Shown here: positions 23,845 to 36,035 of the stretch, in pieces
How the letters are laid out: each line of letters begins with the position of its first letter
Position numbering within the stretch: the first letter of the stretch is position 1
Source of the DNA: Phragmites australis
Lineage: Eukaryota > Streptophyta > Magnoliopsida > Poales > Poaceae
Direction of reading: 5' to 3'
Assembly (NCBI RefSeq): GCF_958298935.1
Contig: NC_084938.1
Span: 4,161,501 to 4,225,500 of the forward strand
DNA: 64,000 nt
Notes under the pieces: model-generated
What the model was told of the DNA's origin: nothing
Seen by the model: the letters and a program-made list of their open reading frames with translations, nothing else
Database searches by the model: none
Made by a program: the position numbers and the translations under genes

Positions 23845-24834
23845 TGTCACCTAGAGGGGGGAGGGGTGAATATGCGAAATCTGAATATTTAACAATCTGA
23901 ACGCAATGGATTAAAAAAAAAATGCGAACTCTTCGCGGATTTGTCCGGAACCTCTGCATATATGCGGATACTCCGAATTTTCTGGAGAAATCTTAAATTG
24001 ATGCCTATGCAAAGACAACGAGTATAAAATCCACAAATTACCAAGCACCAGAGATTATTTTTCAACCTGTATATCTAAGTACCTGCAGATCAAATCTTAC
24101 AAAGAGATAGATCGGGTTGAAACCCTAAAAATCAATGGAAACTAGGGACTAGAACAAATCACAATAAATTGACAAATGAGACACAATGATTTGTTCATCG
24201 AAGTTCAGCCACTCCATAAGAAGTGCCTACATCTCCGTTGAAGAGCTCAACAAAGAGCCGGATCTCTTTCAACTCTTTTCTCACCCAAGCGACCAGAAAG
24301 ATCAAGCTAGGGTTACTTACTCAATTGTAGGGGTAATACAAACTTTTCGGAGCTCACCACAAGATTGGGAGCTCGACGGGCGATGCCTAGCCGTCTAGGT
24401 GGACGAACCACCAAGAGTAACAAACACGAAATCACTGGCTTGACGAAGAAAACGAGTGCTCAAAGGATGAATTTGTATCACACTAGCACTACTCCTTTCT
24501 CTCACTCAATCCTACCAAAGATTTCACTAAGAATCACAAAAGGAATTGGAGAGGGGAGCTTTGAATGAACTAGAGCTTCTTGTCTCAGGTTAGGTTGAAA
24601 ATGAATGTCTGGTGGCTGTTGAATTGAAAAGGTGTGGAGTATAAATACTCCACTCTCAAAAACTAGCTGTTACTCCTAGAAAGTGTGGACCCTCCGTAAA
24701 AGTGTGGACCCTCCTCAAAAGTACGGACCCTCCGCAGTTAATCCAAAGCAGCTAAAGTGCGAACCCTCCGCATTTTCTCAGTTCAAAAGAATTAGGGCTA
24801 ACAAGGGTGCAAGAATTGTGTTCGATGTCTCTCA
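23845..24834 (-). mobile_element. Copia-type LTR, minus strand (about 990 bp)
   Basis: On the minus strand it starts TGAGAGACATCG (at 24834) and ends CCCTCTAGGTGACA (at 23845), giving TG...CA ends. A TATA-like GAGTATAAATACTCC is at about 24638-24652. Upstream of it, in U3, lie four GTGTGGACCCTCC/GCGAACCCTCC units (24682-24775). It interrupts the minus-strand gag that starts at 25300. The flanking 5 bp differ on the two sides, so it is not a clean solo LTR. Confidence 0.6.
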
Positions 24835-25300
24835 TGGGTTTGTTAGTTCTCTCGTGATCAGAATATGGCAAAACACCAGTTGATTGAAGATTGCTAACAA
24901 TTCCATCAAAACAAGCAAACATGGCATCCAAAGAATCTCTGAGAGTTTGCACAAACATTTGATATTTTTGGTTGTATGTGCTTTAGTGTATGGCCTTAAT
25001 ATGATTAGTACCTTCATGAAAGACACTCAGAGTAATTCAGATCTCCCGGGTAGTACGGAGGTGCTGAACCCTGTCAAACTCATTCTGACTTAGGCTTGTG
25101 AACAAATTATTTCTGGCCTTGTTGTTAGCCTCATAATGTTCAATTTGAACCTGAGTCGTGAAAGCAGTAGGGATCTCGTAGTTGGAATCAACTACCTCTC
25201 AAATTGCACTTCCTTGCTTAAGAGTTAAGCTTCCATGTGTACCTTCCAGTATGAAAAAATCACGACCATCAAACAGTGGAATCTTCCCACTTCTCTCCAT
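24835..25300 (-). pseudogene. Copia gag remnant
   Basis: From ATG at 25300 the minus strand reads MERSGKIPLFDGRDFF, then EVVDSNYEIPTAF, IEHYEANNKARN, QNEFDRVQHL, and SLDAMFACFDGIVSNLQSTG. These are typical of the UBN2-type gag of grass copia elements. Stops (for example at the W of AIWEVVD) and frame changes break it. It is cut at 24834 by another LTR. A related gag fragment lies at 56497-56881 on the plus strand. Confidence 0.75.
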
Positions 25301-25332
25301 GACGCCTACGGATCACAAAACTAGTTAAGGTC

Positions 25333-26829
25333 AAACTGGCTCTGATACCTATTGTAAAAACGAGATTGATGACTAGAGGGGGATGAATAGGTGTCTCAAC
25401 AAATTTCTTGTGAAATCGGTGATCTTCTCCTATTTGGATCACCTAACGCATCTCAAAACTCAAGCGGAAGAAAAAATAGAGAGAAGTTTTAACAAGAGAA
25501 AATCGAGACAACACGACTTCACGGAAAATATATGAACCATATGTTTCATTTAAGATCAATTCATATGTCTTAGCACTCGAAAAATCATAACTTGCAAAGA
25601 AACAAGAAAAGATGAACATCGAGCAACAAAACTCTCCAAATTGATTATCTAGAGGCAAGGAAATTTAAGACCTCATCACATAAGCATGTGTATGTGAATT
25701 TTTTGTCTCTAGCAACAAGAAAAATGACCTCATAACGTACTAAAATTTTAGCCAAAAAACCAAAATAAAAATCAAAACTGAAAACTGAAAACCAAAAACT
25801 TGCAAACTTGCAAGGGAAATAATAAAGGGAAATTAGAAGGAGGGAAATTCAAGCATATGCAGAAACATAAACTTCATCACTCAAAGAGGTTAGCCCTATT
25901 TTAGAGAGATTACAAAGATTTAACTCTCAAAATTCTCATCTATTACATAGGCTAAGCACTCATCTTTATCTCATGTAAAATATTAGCTCTAAGCTCTCAA
26001 ATGGGTGGCACAAGGGGGCTCAATTGCCTGGTTCAAACTCTCTCATATCCTTACTCCTCTATTTATAGGTCTAGAAAATTTGATCCCTAAGTTTTCTAGT
26101 TTTTTTTCTCCAAAATATTCATCTCTTGTAGTAAACTCTTACCTACCATCGATGGTATTTTAGTCAATTTTTTTTCTCTCTATTCATCAAACGGCCGCGG
26201 TGCCTTCACGACTTAGCTTTGTCTCAACGCAAGCTTCACGATGATACCACGTAATCCTCTAGTCTTCCGACGGTTTTGAGGCTAAACCTTAAAACCACAT
26301 GCATGCTTCTCAAAGCATGACTCGCCGCTTGCTTATACCTTAAACAAGCACTTCGATATCGACGCGAGTACTCCGTCATGCAATCCTGACCGTCGGCAAG
26401 TCTCTTCCGCTCCCGATATCTCGAGCCGCCTTATCACTTGCACTGTCATCCTCTTCGCTTGACTTTGTCAACATACCATCTCTATCCGTCTTCCATGCTC
26501 TGCTTGATCTCCACATGTTCAACTAGAATCACCCTTGACTCCGTTCAGGCTTCTTGATCGTCCGGCACCAAGCACTCCGCTTCGCCCATCATTCCGTTGT
26601 CAACCGCTAAGTTGCATTCATCACCTACACACAATGAGACAAGCAAACACATATCTCCAACTCTAATTCCAGTTAGTTCATAATCAATATGCTGAAATGA
26701 AATCTTAAATCAATTCAAATCACATCAAAGCTCATACAAAACTGAAGATCATCAAACCAAATAAATACCAATATCAATCACTTATCATAAATAAATTAAG
26801 ACACATATATTACCTTAGTAATTGGCCAA
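25333..26829 (-). mobile_element. Copia 5' LTR with primer-binding site, minus strand
   Basis: The LTR runs on the minus strand from TGTTGGCCAATTACTAAGG (26829) to ...CTCGTTTTTACA (25355). It is followed by GGTATCAGAGCCAG (about 25335-25350), the initiator-Met tRNA primer site, and then the gag start codon at 25300. A TATA-like CCTATAAATAGAGG lies at about 26059-26073. It aligns throughout with the plus-strand LTR at about 49280-51227 but lacks that copy's CCGGATGGTCC array. The remainder of the element is lost. Confidence 0.75.
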
Positions 26830-27880
26830 CAAAAGGAGCCTCCACGTTCGCTCTTAAAGCCACAAAATTACCACGTTAATCTGAAAAAAGAAAAAGATCT
26901 AGACCGCTCATTGTTATAAACATCTAACGGTGGAAAGAGTCCAAACGTTTAATCAAAGAGTCCATACGGTAGTTTCGGTGGAAAGGAAAAGAAGGAAACA
27001 AATAGTACATGTCCCAGTTGTTTCGGTTACAGACATGTAACTGATTTGGATATAAACTCTGAGTTGGATGCGTTTCTTCTGTTTATATATTAAAGAACAT
27101 GCTTCTTGGTTCTGCATCGCCATACAACAATTCAGACACGTCAAAATTGTAGCTGTAGCTATATCATCAAAGCCTAACAACAGATTTCTTGCCGAAACGA
27201 TTTCTGGCCGACTTGCTTGATTCACCGAAGCTCTAGATCTAGATCTCTCTTTTATTGATTGAAGTCAACTTCCAGCGCCAACTTCTGGCTTCAACTTTGT
27301 AGATTGATTACAAGTTGCTTGATCTAGAAAGCTGTAGTCAACTTCTGGTATGCTACTTGCACATCTCCTCTTCATGGCTGTCACTGTATTGACATACACA
27401 TTACATGTCATCTGATGTTTGTTAACTGCAAAAGTAATCTGCATATTTTTAAAAAAAAATCTTTTGAGGTTGGGATCTGAGATCAGCTGAACTGAGGTAA
27501 GCTGGCTGCATCTCTTCCTCTTTAACCTTGCTTTGCATGCAATGCAGCATTAGAATAAAAGAAGCAATTGTATAGTAACCATCCCAAGATGATTCTCTGG
27601 CCATTAAAAACTAGGTTAAGGCAGCTAGTGCAGTGCAGATCCAATTGAGGCCACTTTATCCAAGTGACTAATTGTATATAAAAAAAACTATAGAGCATAC
27701 TCCAAGGTACTCCAATTGCATAGGTAGATTAACAGATGTGCTTCTATTGAAAACTTTTGTTATCCTAGGTGGTCAATAACTTTTTTACATGCTTACTATT
27801 CGTTCATTTTCTGTCAACATCATGAACATATTTTGTTTATTGATTTCTATCTGCCTTTTTTACTCTGAGGTACTATCACA
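26830..27880. other. Spacer upstream of RPA-like pseudogene
   Basis: No gene is supported; short minus frames near 26953-27225 lack domains. It may hold promoter or intron sequence of the RPA-like locus. Confidence 0.35.
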
Positions 27881-30800
27881 ATGGCATAAAAAAACTGAGT
27901 GAGCTCACAAGAAAAGGACAAACATGGAGTATTAAAGTGAAAGTGATACAGCTTTGGGAATCGATTCATAACAAAACAGATGAGATTATGAGCTTGGATA
28001 TGCTACTAATGGATGAAAAGGTATTGTTATTAACAATATTTGTATTGAACTCTGGAAATGCATACTTTCTTAATGTTTGATAAATTCATCTTTGATTGAA
28101 CAGGGTGAAATAATTCATGGTACTATCTGGAAGAGTCTAATAGATACCTATAGACCACTAATTAATGAGAGTTCAGTATATGCATTTAGCAATTTTAAAG
28201 TACAAGAATCCACCACATAACATCCAGTGAGCAATGAAAAAAAAATTGTGTTCATCTATAATACAAACGTGGTGGAGGTGAAAGAGCCATCAAATATATT
28301 ACAGGAATTCTACTTTGAGTTTGCTAAAGGACATACACTACTACAACAAGAAAGTGATACCAAACAATGCTCAGGTAAATGTTCAGTTGTGTCCTTATTT
28401 ATTTTCTAATCACTTTTAATGTTTATTAATTTATCTCTAAATTTTCATATGTGATTGGATTACTCACCAATATTTCACGGGTACAACAAAGGACAATAAT
28501 GAAGAACATCACCAATCCGCGAACGAAAAATATTCGTGAGATTGAACTTCTCCTGTTAGAGTAAGATAAGGCTATTAATTAAATTTATGGACAACAAAGA
28601 ATTTTTTGTTGCATTCAATTTTAACATTTAATGTTTCAAATCAAATGTCAGGGGTGAAAAGGCTTAAATGACATTATGGGGAGAACTAGCACATTATTTG
28701 AGTGAAGATGTAATTGGGAAGCATACAGTTCTTATTGTTACATCAACAATAGTTGAAGCTTCAAAGTTCAACGGTAAGGTCAACAATTTTGCAATATGTT
28801 ATGATGCTTCCTGATCAACAAAGCTAACATATAAATGAATGAAACAGTTATATCTCTAAAAACCACTAGCAACAAGATTGTATACAGATTTAGATGTACC
28901 AGAAACATGGATTCTTATTGACAGGTATACAATATGTTCTCTGTTTTTTTGAAATATTATTAATTATTTATTTCTTTACATATATAATTATTACATCTTA
29001 ACGCTATATTTACAGGCACTCAAGGGAAGAAACTTTATCAAAAATGATGGAGGTGAACAAAAGTACATATGGGACACTAGAGGAGCAAATATTTTATAAC
29101 AGAAGGACATTACGAGACATCACTGAAATGAGACACGACAACCCAACAGATCAAGTATTAACATTAATATTACTTGTGGGGTTAATATTGTGGTTTTTAA
29201 GTTCTAACACTCAATTTTTTATTTGTAGGATTGTGTATTTACATCAAAAAAAGGATAGATAAGCTAAAAAAAATGCTAAGTGGTGATACATGTCATGCAA
29301 CATTTGCAGCAAAATATGTACTAAGATAGATGACAAGTACTATTGTAACAATTGCAAAGAATATCCAAAAAAGCCGACACCTAGGTAAACATGGTGTACC
29401 AGCTTTCAGCAACATTGCTTCACTTTTACATGCATTATATTTAACTTTTTTTTCTATAACATTTTCATTACGCTAACAACTGTGCTATAATAGGTATTGG
29501 ATTCGACTGCAAATAAGTGACCATACAACCACTATTACCTGCACTATATTTGATGATGAGGCATAGAGAATGCTCAACACATCTATCTCAGATTTACTAG
29601 ATTCACTTAATGAAAATACTGAAGACGTACCAGAGATTATACAACAACTTTGTGAAAAAGCACTTATCTTTAGGTTCAAGCTGAGCAATCAAAATTTGAC
29701 TGAAGAAAAATCAGGATACTTAGTTAAAAAAACATTTGTGCCTGACGATGAGCTTGAGACAAAGTTCTTGAATGATAAAGCTGAAAAGGTAAAGAACACT
29801 TTCTGCATATTTTGAGTAATTATATTACCTTATGTTATTAATTATTATCTTTGTGTATTCTGTTTGTTAGGAATTGATTGATCATGACATGGAGAACATG
29901 ATGAAACAACAAACATGTAAACTGGAAGAGGCAAAAAATAAGGTGATTGAAAAGTTATGCATGCCAAAATTCCTTTTCCAAAACACGTGACTAATTTTTG
30001 TATATAGGAATGCAACATCAAGGATTCAACTAGCGAAAAAGCATCGATTTTAGTGACGCATGCTAAAGAAGAACTAGAAGATTGCGATGGAAGCAGCATG
30101 GAGCAAAGTGGATGTAAAGGAAACTATTCATCATCAAGAAAACTGAATCTGAAAAGAAGAAATCAAGCTATTATAATAGACAGTGACTCACACGAAGACT
30201 GCAAAGAGACAAGTATAAAAAAACAGCACTTGAACTTGAAAGCTTAGATGTTGACTTCATTCACGCGAAACTAAAATTAGAAGGAGCTATAGAGACTGGA
30301 ATAAGATTGAGCAAAAAAATTGGTGGCAAAAAATGAAACTCAAGGACAATGGTGGTCAAACAAATAGGAAGAAAATTCTTCACAGAAAAAGAAAAGGCAG
30401 AAATGTTGTGATTGAGACTAAACATTCAGCTTGTGAGGTATTTGAATGAACATTGTTTTTTTGTTTGTATTCAATGCACTAAACAAAGTTTTGTTTTTTT
30501 AGGAAAAACACATCAATGACTCAAAGGAGCAAAAGGATGACAAGAAAGACAATGTCACCACCAATAAAAACAGAGAGACCCTCCAAGACACATCAAACAA
30601 GAAAAAGAGGAAGCATAAAGAAATTGGTGGTCAAACAAAATGGAAAAGAGTTGCTCATGAAAAAAGAAAAGGCAGAACAGTTGATATCGAGAAGAAAAAT
30701 TCAGCTTATAAGGTATTTGAGTGAACACAAACTCTTTATTATTGTTTGTGTTGAATGAATCAACAAATTTTGCTTTTTTTAGGAAGAATACACCAATGAT

Positions 30801-31567
30801 TCAGAGGACCTAAAGGGTGAAAGGAAAGGCAACATCACCAACAATGAGCACACAAAGATCCTCCAAAAGAGACAACACAAGCAAAAGAAGAGCCAAAATA
30901 CAGGGATAAGATTAACTAAAAGAGACGATTCAACTGATCAGAGAAAGGGTGATCAGGTACCCCATAAATACAAAATCTCAATTTTCATATTTGTTAATTT
31001 ATATTTAAATATACAAAAAAATTATTTTAAGTATTTGTATGAACAGCAAAGCAAACTTGCAAGAGAGAGGGATGCTGAGAGCGATAGCAATATCATCATA
31101 GATGATCCCGATCAAGAAAGGAACCCACAAACTGCGCAAAAATTAAAGCAGAGGAAGGTGAATAACAAAAGAAGTAAAAATGAAGACAAAACACCAATGG
31201 TAAATGAAGAGCCCAAGCAATATACATCAAAAATGATTAGTAAGATAGAAATTTCATGTGATGAGATATTTCTATCAACATGTTTTTTCCAGTTTATTCA
31301 GATTCACAAATCTTTATGCTAAGTACTAATGCAATTAATTGAAAAAGAGGGGTGAAGAAGAGATCAAAAACAGAAGAAACTTTGTTATTTCACTTGAGTA
31401 GTCCACTAGAAATAAATATTAACATAACTTTGTACTATATGTTACTAACTTTTAACACTAACATTGTTCAGAACAAGCATGAGAATAATCCAGAAGAGGT
31501 AAAGGATGACAATGAAGATCCAATTCTATATAGGTCACAAAGGATTCAAGTTCAAGCGCTTGTCTAA
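27881..31567 (+). pseudogene. RPA70-like single-strand DNA-binding protein gene, decayed
   Basis: Exon-sized blocks separated by GT-AG introns match plant replication protein A large subunit: LTRKGQTWSIKVKVIQLW (about 27900-28020, OB-fold A), SVYAFSNFKVQES and PVSNEKKIVFIYNTNVVEV (28104-28374), TLWGELAHYLSEDVIGKHTV (about 28670), MMEVNKSTYGTLEEQIFYNR (29044), zinc-binding CNICSKIC...YYCNNC (about 29295-29360), and YWIRLQISDHTTTITCTIFD. Lesions include a 1-nt loss after ATGGCA at 27881, a TAA at about 28218, and a TAA before MTLWGEL. From 29.87 kb the product becomes lysine-rich, with near-duplicate exon-intron units near 30350-30440, 30504-30711 and 30782-30957. It may be a transposon-borne (Helitron-type) or lineage-specific RPA. 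Only pieces are functional-looking. Confidence 0.75.
30340..30960 (+). repeat. Tandemly amplified lysine-rich exon-intron unit
   Basis: Three successive blocks share the order GGTCAAACAAA..., CATGAAAAAAGAAAAGGCAG-like, TTCAGCTTATAAG|GTATTTGARTGAACA donor, short AT-rich intron, TTTTTTAG|GAAAAA acceptor. The encoded pieces are near-copies (GGQTNRKKILHRKRKGRNV against GGQTKWKRVAHEKRKGRTV; EKHINDSKEQKDDKKDN against EEYTNDSEDLKGERKGN). The unit therefore multiplied together with its intron. Confidence 0.7.
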
Positions 31568-31569
31568 GT

Positions 31570-34452
31570 CACTGCAAGCCTGGGTCACAAACGATTTGGG
31601 CATGTGAAACTACAACTTCTTCTGTCCAAGGAGGTTCTCCACAGATTGGAGATTGCATAGGATGGCCGTGCACTCATGGATGATGAGGTTTGGTTGTGGC
31701 GTAAACTGAAGCTTCATTACCTCGATTTGGCGTCCCTCAAGCGCACTATTGCTCGATTACAATCTTGCATTGACTGGCTAAAGGAAAGAGACACCAACAC
31801 AGGTTTCTTTCATTTGCATGCTCGTTACCGTAACCATAAAAACTTCATTGCAAGGTTGCAGGTTGAGGATCAGATTGTCACCTCCCAAGAAGATAAGCAC
31901 CAAGCGGTCTTTGACTATTTTAGTGGTTTGCTCGGTTTGGCTAAACCTCTTTTGATGACACTTGACCTTGGGGTCTTCTATCAGCCAAACCATGACCTTT
32001 CCTTGCTGGATCTCCCATTCACAGAGGATGAGGTTTGGGAAACGGTGAAACAACTCACCTGACAAGGCACTAGGACCTGATGGCTTCACAGGCAAGTTTT
32101 ATCGTTGTTGTTGGGAAACTATTAAAATGGATCTACTCGAGGCTCTCTATGTGTTGCAGTTTGGTGATGAGCGTAATATGGGGTTGCTTAATTCTACGCT
32201 TCTGACTTTGATCCTGAAATTAACCGATGCAATCAAAGCCAAAGACTATAGGCCAATAAGCTTAATTCACAGTTTCACCAAACTTGTTGCAAAGTTATTG
32301 GCAAACCGCCTAGCGCCTCGGCTAGGTGAGATTGTTTCCACCAACCAAAGTGCCTTCATACACGGCCAGTGCATCCATGATAATTTCATGCTAGTTCAAC
32401 AGACATCGAAGTTCTTGCATTGAGAAAAGAAACCAAGGATTCTTCTAAAGTTGGATATTTTGAAGGCGTTCGACTCGGTCTCTTGGGCTTTTCCTCTGTA
32501 GGTCCTCTCACATGTGGGTTTTGGTAACCAATGGAGAAAGCTCCTTTGCTCACTTCTATCCACGTCAAGCACTCGGGTTTTGTTGAATGGTGAACCCGGT
32601 GAGGCGATCAATCACCGTAGGGGACTCCGATAGGGAGACCCGCTATCCTTAATGCTCATCATTATAATCCTGTATGTGTTGAATGCTATAATCGTCAAGT
32701 CCAGCGACGACAATCTCTTCTTGCCCCTTGCCTCACAGCCTCTTGGCCATCGTGTATCGCTCTATGCGGATGATGCGGTGCTTTTTCTCAAGCTATTGTC
32801 AGGAGAGCTTGGTCTCATCATGAGCATCTTGGAGCGTTTTGGGGAGGCAACAGAGTGAGGACCAATATTCAGAAATGCTCCGTCCTTCCTATCCAATGCC
32901 AAGAGCAAGATATTGAGGAAGTACAAGCTACAACTCCCTATGAAATATCAGTGTTCCTATGCAAATATTTGGGACTCCCGCTTCCTATCAAGAAGCTTAG
33001 AAAGGCGGACATTCTCCCCCTTTTGACAGGATAGTGGACTGCATGCCCGGTTGGAAGGTGAGATTGATGACAAAGGCATGCCGAGCTATTCTTATTAAGG
33101 CGGTTCTCACATCGATCCCTATCTACCATCTCATTGCGTTGGACATTCCCAAATGGGCCATTAAGGCTATCGATAAGATGACGCATAATTTTCTCTGGAA
33201 AGGTCACAAAGAAGCCAATGGGGGGAATTATGTGGTTGCTTAGCAAAAGTTATGTCGACCGCTAGAGTTGGGTGGGCTAGGCATACACGATCTGCAGGCT
33301 TTAGGATGGGCTTTACGAATGCATTGGTCATGGTTTCAGAAGACAGGACCAAACTATCTGTGGGTAGGACTTGAGCTTTAGGTCCATACAAACTCTAGCA
33401 CCATGTTTGCAGTGTCGGTCACCTCCCTAGTGGGTGATGGTTCCTCTACTTCCTTTTGGATTGACAAATGGTTGCATGGAAAGTCGCTTAAAGACTTGGC
33501 TCCGGCACTTGTCGAGTTCGTGCCTTGGCGAGCACAAAATCAGTGTTCCGTCCGTGATGCTCTGCTAGACCATTGCTAGGTGTGTGGCATCAAGGGTGGT
33601 CTATCAACAACGGCTCTGGTTCAGAACCTCTAAATTTGGGAAACTCTCGAGCACTTTGAGCTCACGCCGAGTGAACATGACCAACATGCCTGATGTTACT
33701 TAGCTTCCGGTCAGTTCTCTACAAAGCTGGCCTACCTCTCTTTCCTCATATGCAATACTCATTTCAATCCTTGGAAGAGACTGTGGAAAGCTTTGGCGCC
33801 TAGACGATGCAAATTCCTCATCTGGTTGGCAATGCTCAACCGATGTTGGATGGCCGATCGTCTAGTTCGACGAGGAATGCCGCATTTGGCAAGATATCCT
33901 CTTTGTGATTAAGAAGATGAAACCATTCAACATATTCTCTGCTCCTGCGTTTTTGCGCGGGACTTATGGTTTAGGCTTCTCAGCTCGGTTGGTCTCTAGC
34001 AGCTCGCACCCTCCGCTTCAGATGTTGTTTTCGCGGATTGGTGGCAACGAGCACAACGACAGACATGAAAAGAAAGACACAAAGGGCTCGATTCTCTAAT
34101 CATTCTTGGCGCTTGGTGGCTGTGAAAATACCGTAACAATTGTGTGTTCAATGGTTCCTCACCTCGAGTGGGGACGGTCCTACAAGAGATCTTAGACGAG
34201 GCGTGGCTATGAACTATGGCAGGAGCAAAGAGGCTAGGCGCCTTGTGGCATGAGTAGGGTGTAGCAAGAGGCCTCTATTGTGGTCGTTTCGTTTGTTTCT
34301 GTGGCGCGTCTTTTGTTTGAGTAGCTTTTCCTTTCCTTCCTCTTTCTTTCTCGCTCCAAGGGGCTCCCCCTTGAGACGTTATATTTGGATTGGTTTTCTT
34401 CTATTTTAATAAAAATGATACGTAGCTCTCTCGCTTATTCTATAAAAAAAAA
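31570..34452 (+). mobile_element. L1-like LINE, defective
   Basis: Plus-strand pieces of ORF2 include WLKERDTNTGFFHLHARYRN (31770), KAKDYRPISLIHSFTKLVAK (32238) and LLANRLAPRLGEIVSTNQSA (reverse transcriptase), the YADDAVLF catalytic box (about 32764-32787), and a zf-RVT-like tail (FSTKLAYLSFL, RCKFLIWLAMLNRCWMADRL). Many stops and shifts break it. The 3' end is TTTTAATAAAAATGATACGT followed by AGCTCTC and an oligo-A run near 34443-34452, typical of plant LINE tails. The endonuclease region is absent, so it is 5' truncated. It follows the RPA-like pseudogene directly. Confidence 0.85.
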
Positions 34453-34664
34453 TTTATTCCGTTTTGAAGACGCGGGATATAGCATTCCGTCATTGCTAGG
34501 AAACACAGGAAGGTTTGTAAGATACATGATGGTAGGTCGCATGCTTCTTGTTACTCTGCTGTTTCATGGTCCGATAGAAACATAATTTGCCGTTTTATGT
34601 TTATGCGCTATGCTGGTGCCTTGTAGCCCCAACTTTGGTGAAGGTTTGTGTGGGCTGCAAAACT
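34453..34664. other. Short spacer between LINE and MULE
   Basis: No feature is recognised; it is simply the host sequence left between two insertions. Confidence 0.4.
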
Positions 34665-34673
34665 CTAATTTTG

Positions 34674-35485
34674 GAGAAAATTCCATATTTGCTATTAAAT
34701 GATAACCTAGTGCTCTATTTGCTACTGGAAAATTTGAGTTTTCTTATTTGCCATGTTTCTAACTTTCATCCCCTGCATGCCATTGTTATCAATTTCATCC
34801 CCTGGAGAATGAGATTGCAGACCATGATAGACGCCGCGTGGGCCTGGATTATCTCCATGAAGGAGTACCAGAAGTTCAGGTTTCCTCGAACACATTGCTC
34901 TTTCTAAACCAAGCAAAACACAACGGCGGACATGATGGCGAGGAATAGTAGCACACCGACATGCGTGCGTGGGAGCCACTCCTCCCCTGTCACATCCACC
35001 CCTGGCTCCTGCCTTCCTTCCCCGCAGTCGGCGCCGCTGCCCACAACTGATGTGAGGGAGCCATAGCTCCTGGACCACAACCACAAAGACGCCACCGAGC
35101 CACTCATTCCTGGCACCCCCTCTCATCCCAATCCCCCATATTGCATCCACACATACCCAGGGAGCGAGATCCGCACCACGAGCATGAGATTCAGCATCGA
35201 TAGCCTTAACGTCGGCGAGAGGCATCCAAGCGGGGGATCAAATTAGAGGGGAGCCGATACGGATATGTGCAAGAGGGATGTGACAAATGGGATCAGAGGT
35301 GGATGGGAGTTAGAAGCCAGACATGGTGTCAAGAGATGGGAAAGTGCCCCTTACAGCACGCCGAACAAACCGCAATGGCATATAAGGAATGTAAGTTAGA
35401 AGTAATGGTAAATAAGAAAACTCAAAATTTTCAGTGACAAATAGGGCATTAGGTTATCATTTGATGGCAAATAAAGAATTTTCAC
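34674..35485. mobile_element. Mutator-like element (candidate Pack-MULE), 812 bp
   Basis: A perfect 9-bp target duplication, CTAATTTTG, flanks it (34665-34673 and 35486-35494). The terminal inverted repeats exceed 100 bp: left GAGAAAATTCCATATTTGC and right, reverse complemented, GTGAAAATTCTTTATTTGCC, both continuing through AAATGATAACCTA and TTTGAGTTTTCTTATTT. The middle (about 34810-35230) is GC-rich and unlike the TIRs. It carries a 167-codon minus frame (34722-35225) that reads into the left TIR and has no domain I know. There is no transposase. The structure is that of a non-autonomous MULE that has captured host sequence. Confidence 0.85.
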
Positions 35486-35494
35486 CTAATTTTG

Positions 35495-36035
35495 CAGTCT
35501 CATCTCCCGAGTAGAGTGAAAGCGAGCAATTCAAAAGCATCGCTAAGATTTACAGACCAAAACCTGCTAGTGGTCACCGGCTACCGCTACCAGGCAAAGG
35601 CAGGAATATTTCCAAATAATGTTCTTTTTAATCCTCGTCACTAGTAATTTAGTATATCTCATCATGTAACACCAATGCCATCAGATATCGATCCACATTC
35701 CAGAAAATTTACATTAGTCGCAACACTCTCACTGGAGTATGTGCTGATTTGACTCAGCAGTACCATATGCTCATGAAACTTAGATAAGGCATTCCTAAAG
35801 AGGACTAGACATCGAAAACACGTTAAGACTTGCTAAGTCCCTGTCATCGGTAACTACATGCAGACGGGAATTTACAGCTACCAGATGCTAATACAAGAGA
35901 CGCAACAAAACTGATGCCCAGCCAAAAAGAACGGATCATGCAAGTCGAACACGCTGAGGCCCAAGAGAAACGCCTTCTCCAAATAAAATATATGATCTCT
36001 TCTGCACCCATTGGCTTTGCATCCGCTGGATATAA
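35495..36035. other. RAE1 3' UTR and downstream spacer
   Basis: It lies 3' of the RAE1 stop codon, and the proximal part is probably its 3' UTR. No separate gene is supported. Confidence 0.4.

Noticed and set aside
23845..24834. Solo LTR produced by recombination
   Set aside because: TG...CA ends are present but the flanking 5 bp (CGAAA and TGGGT) do not match, so a clean solo LTR is not supported.
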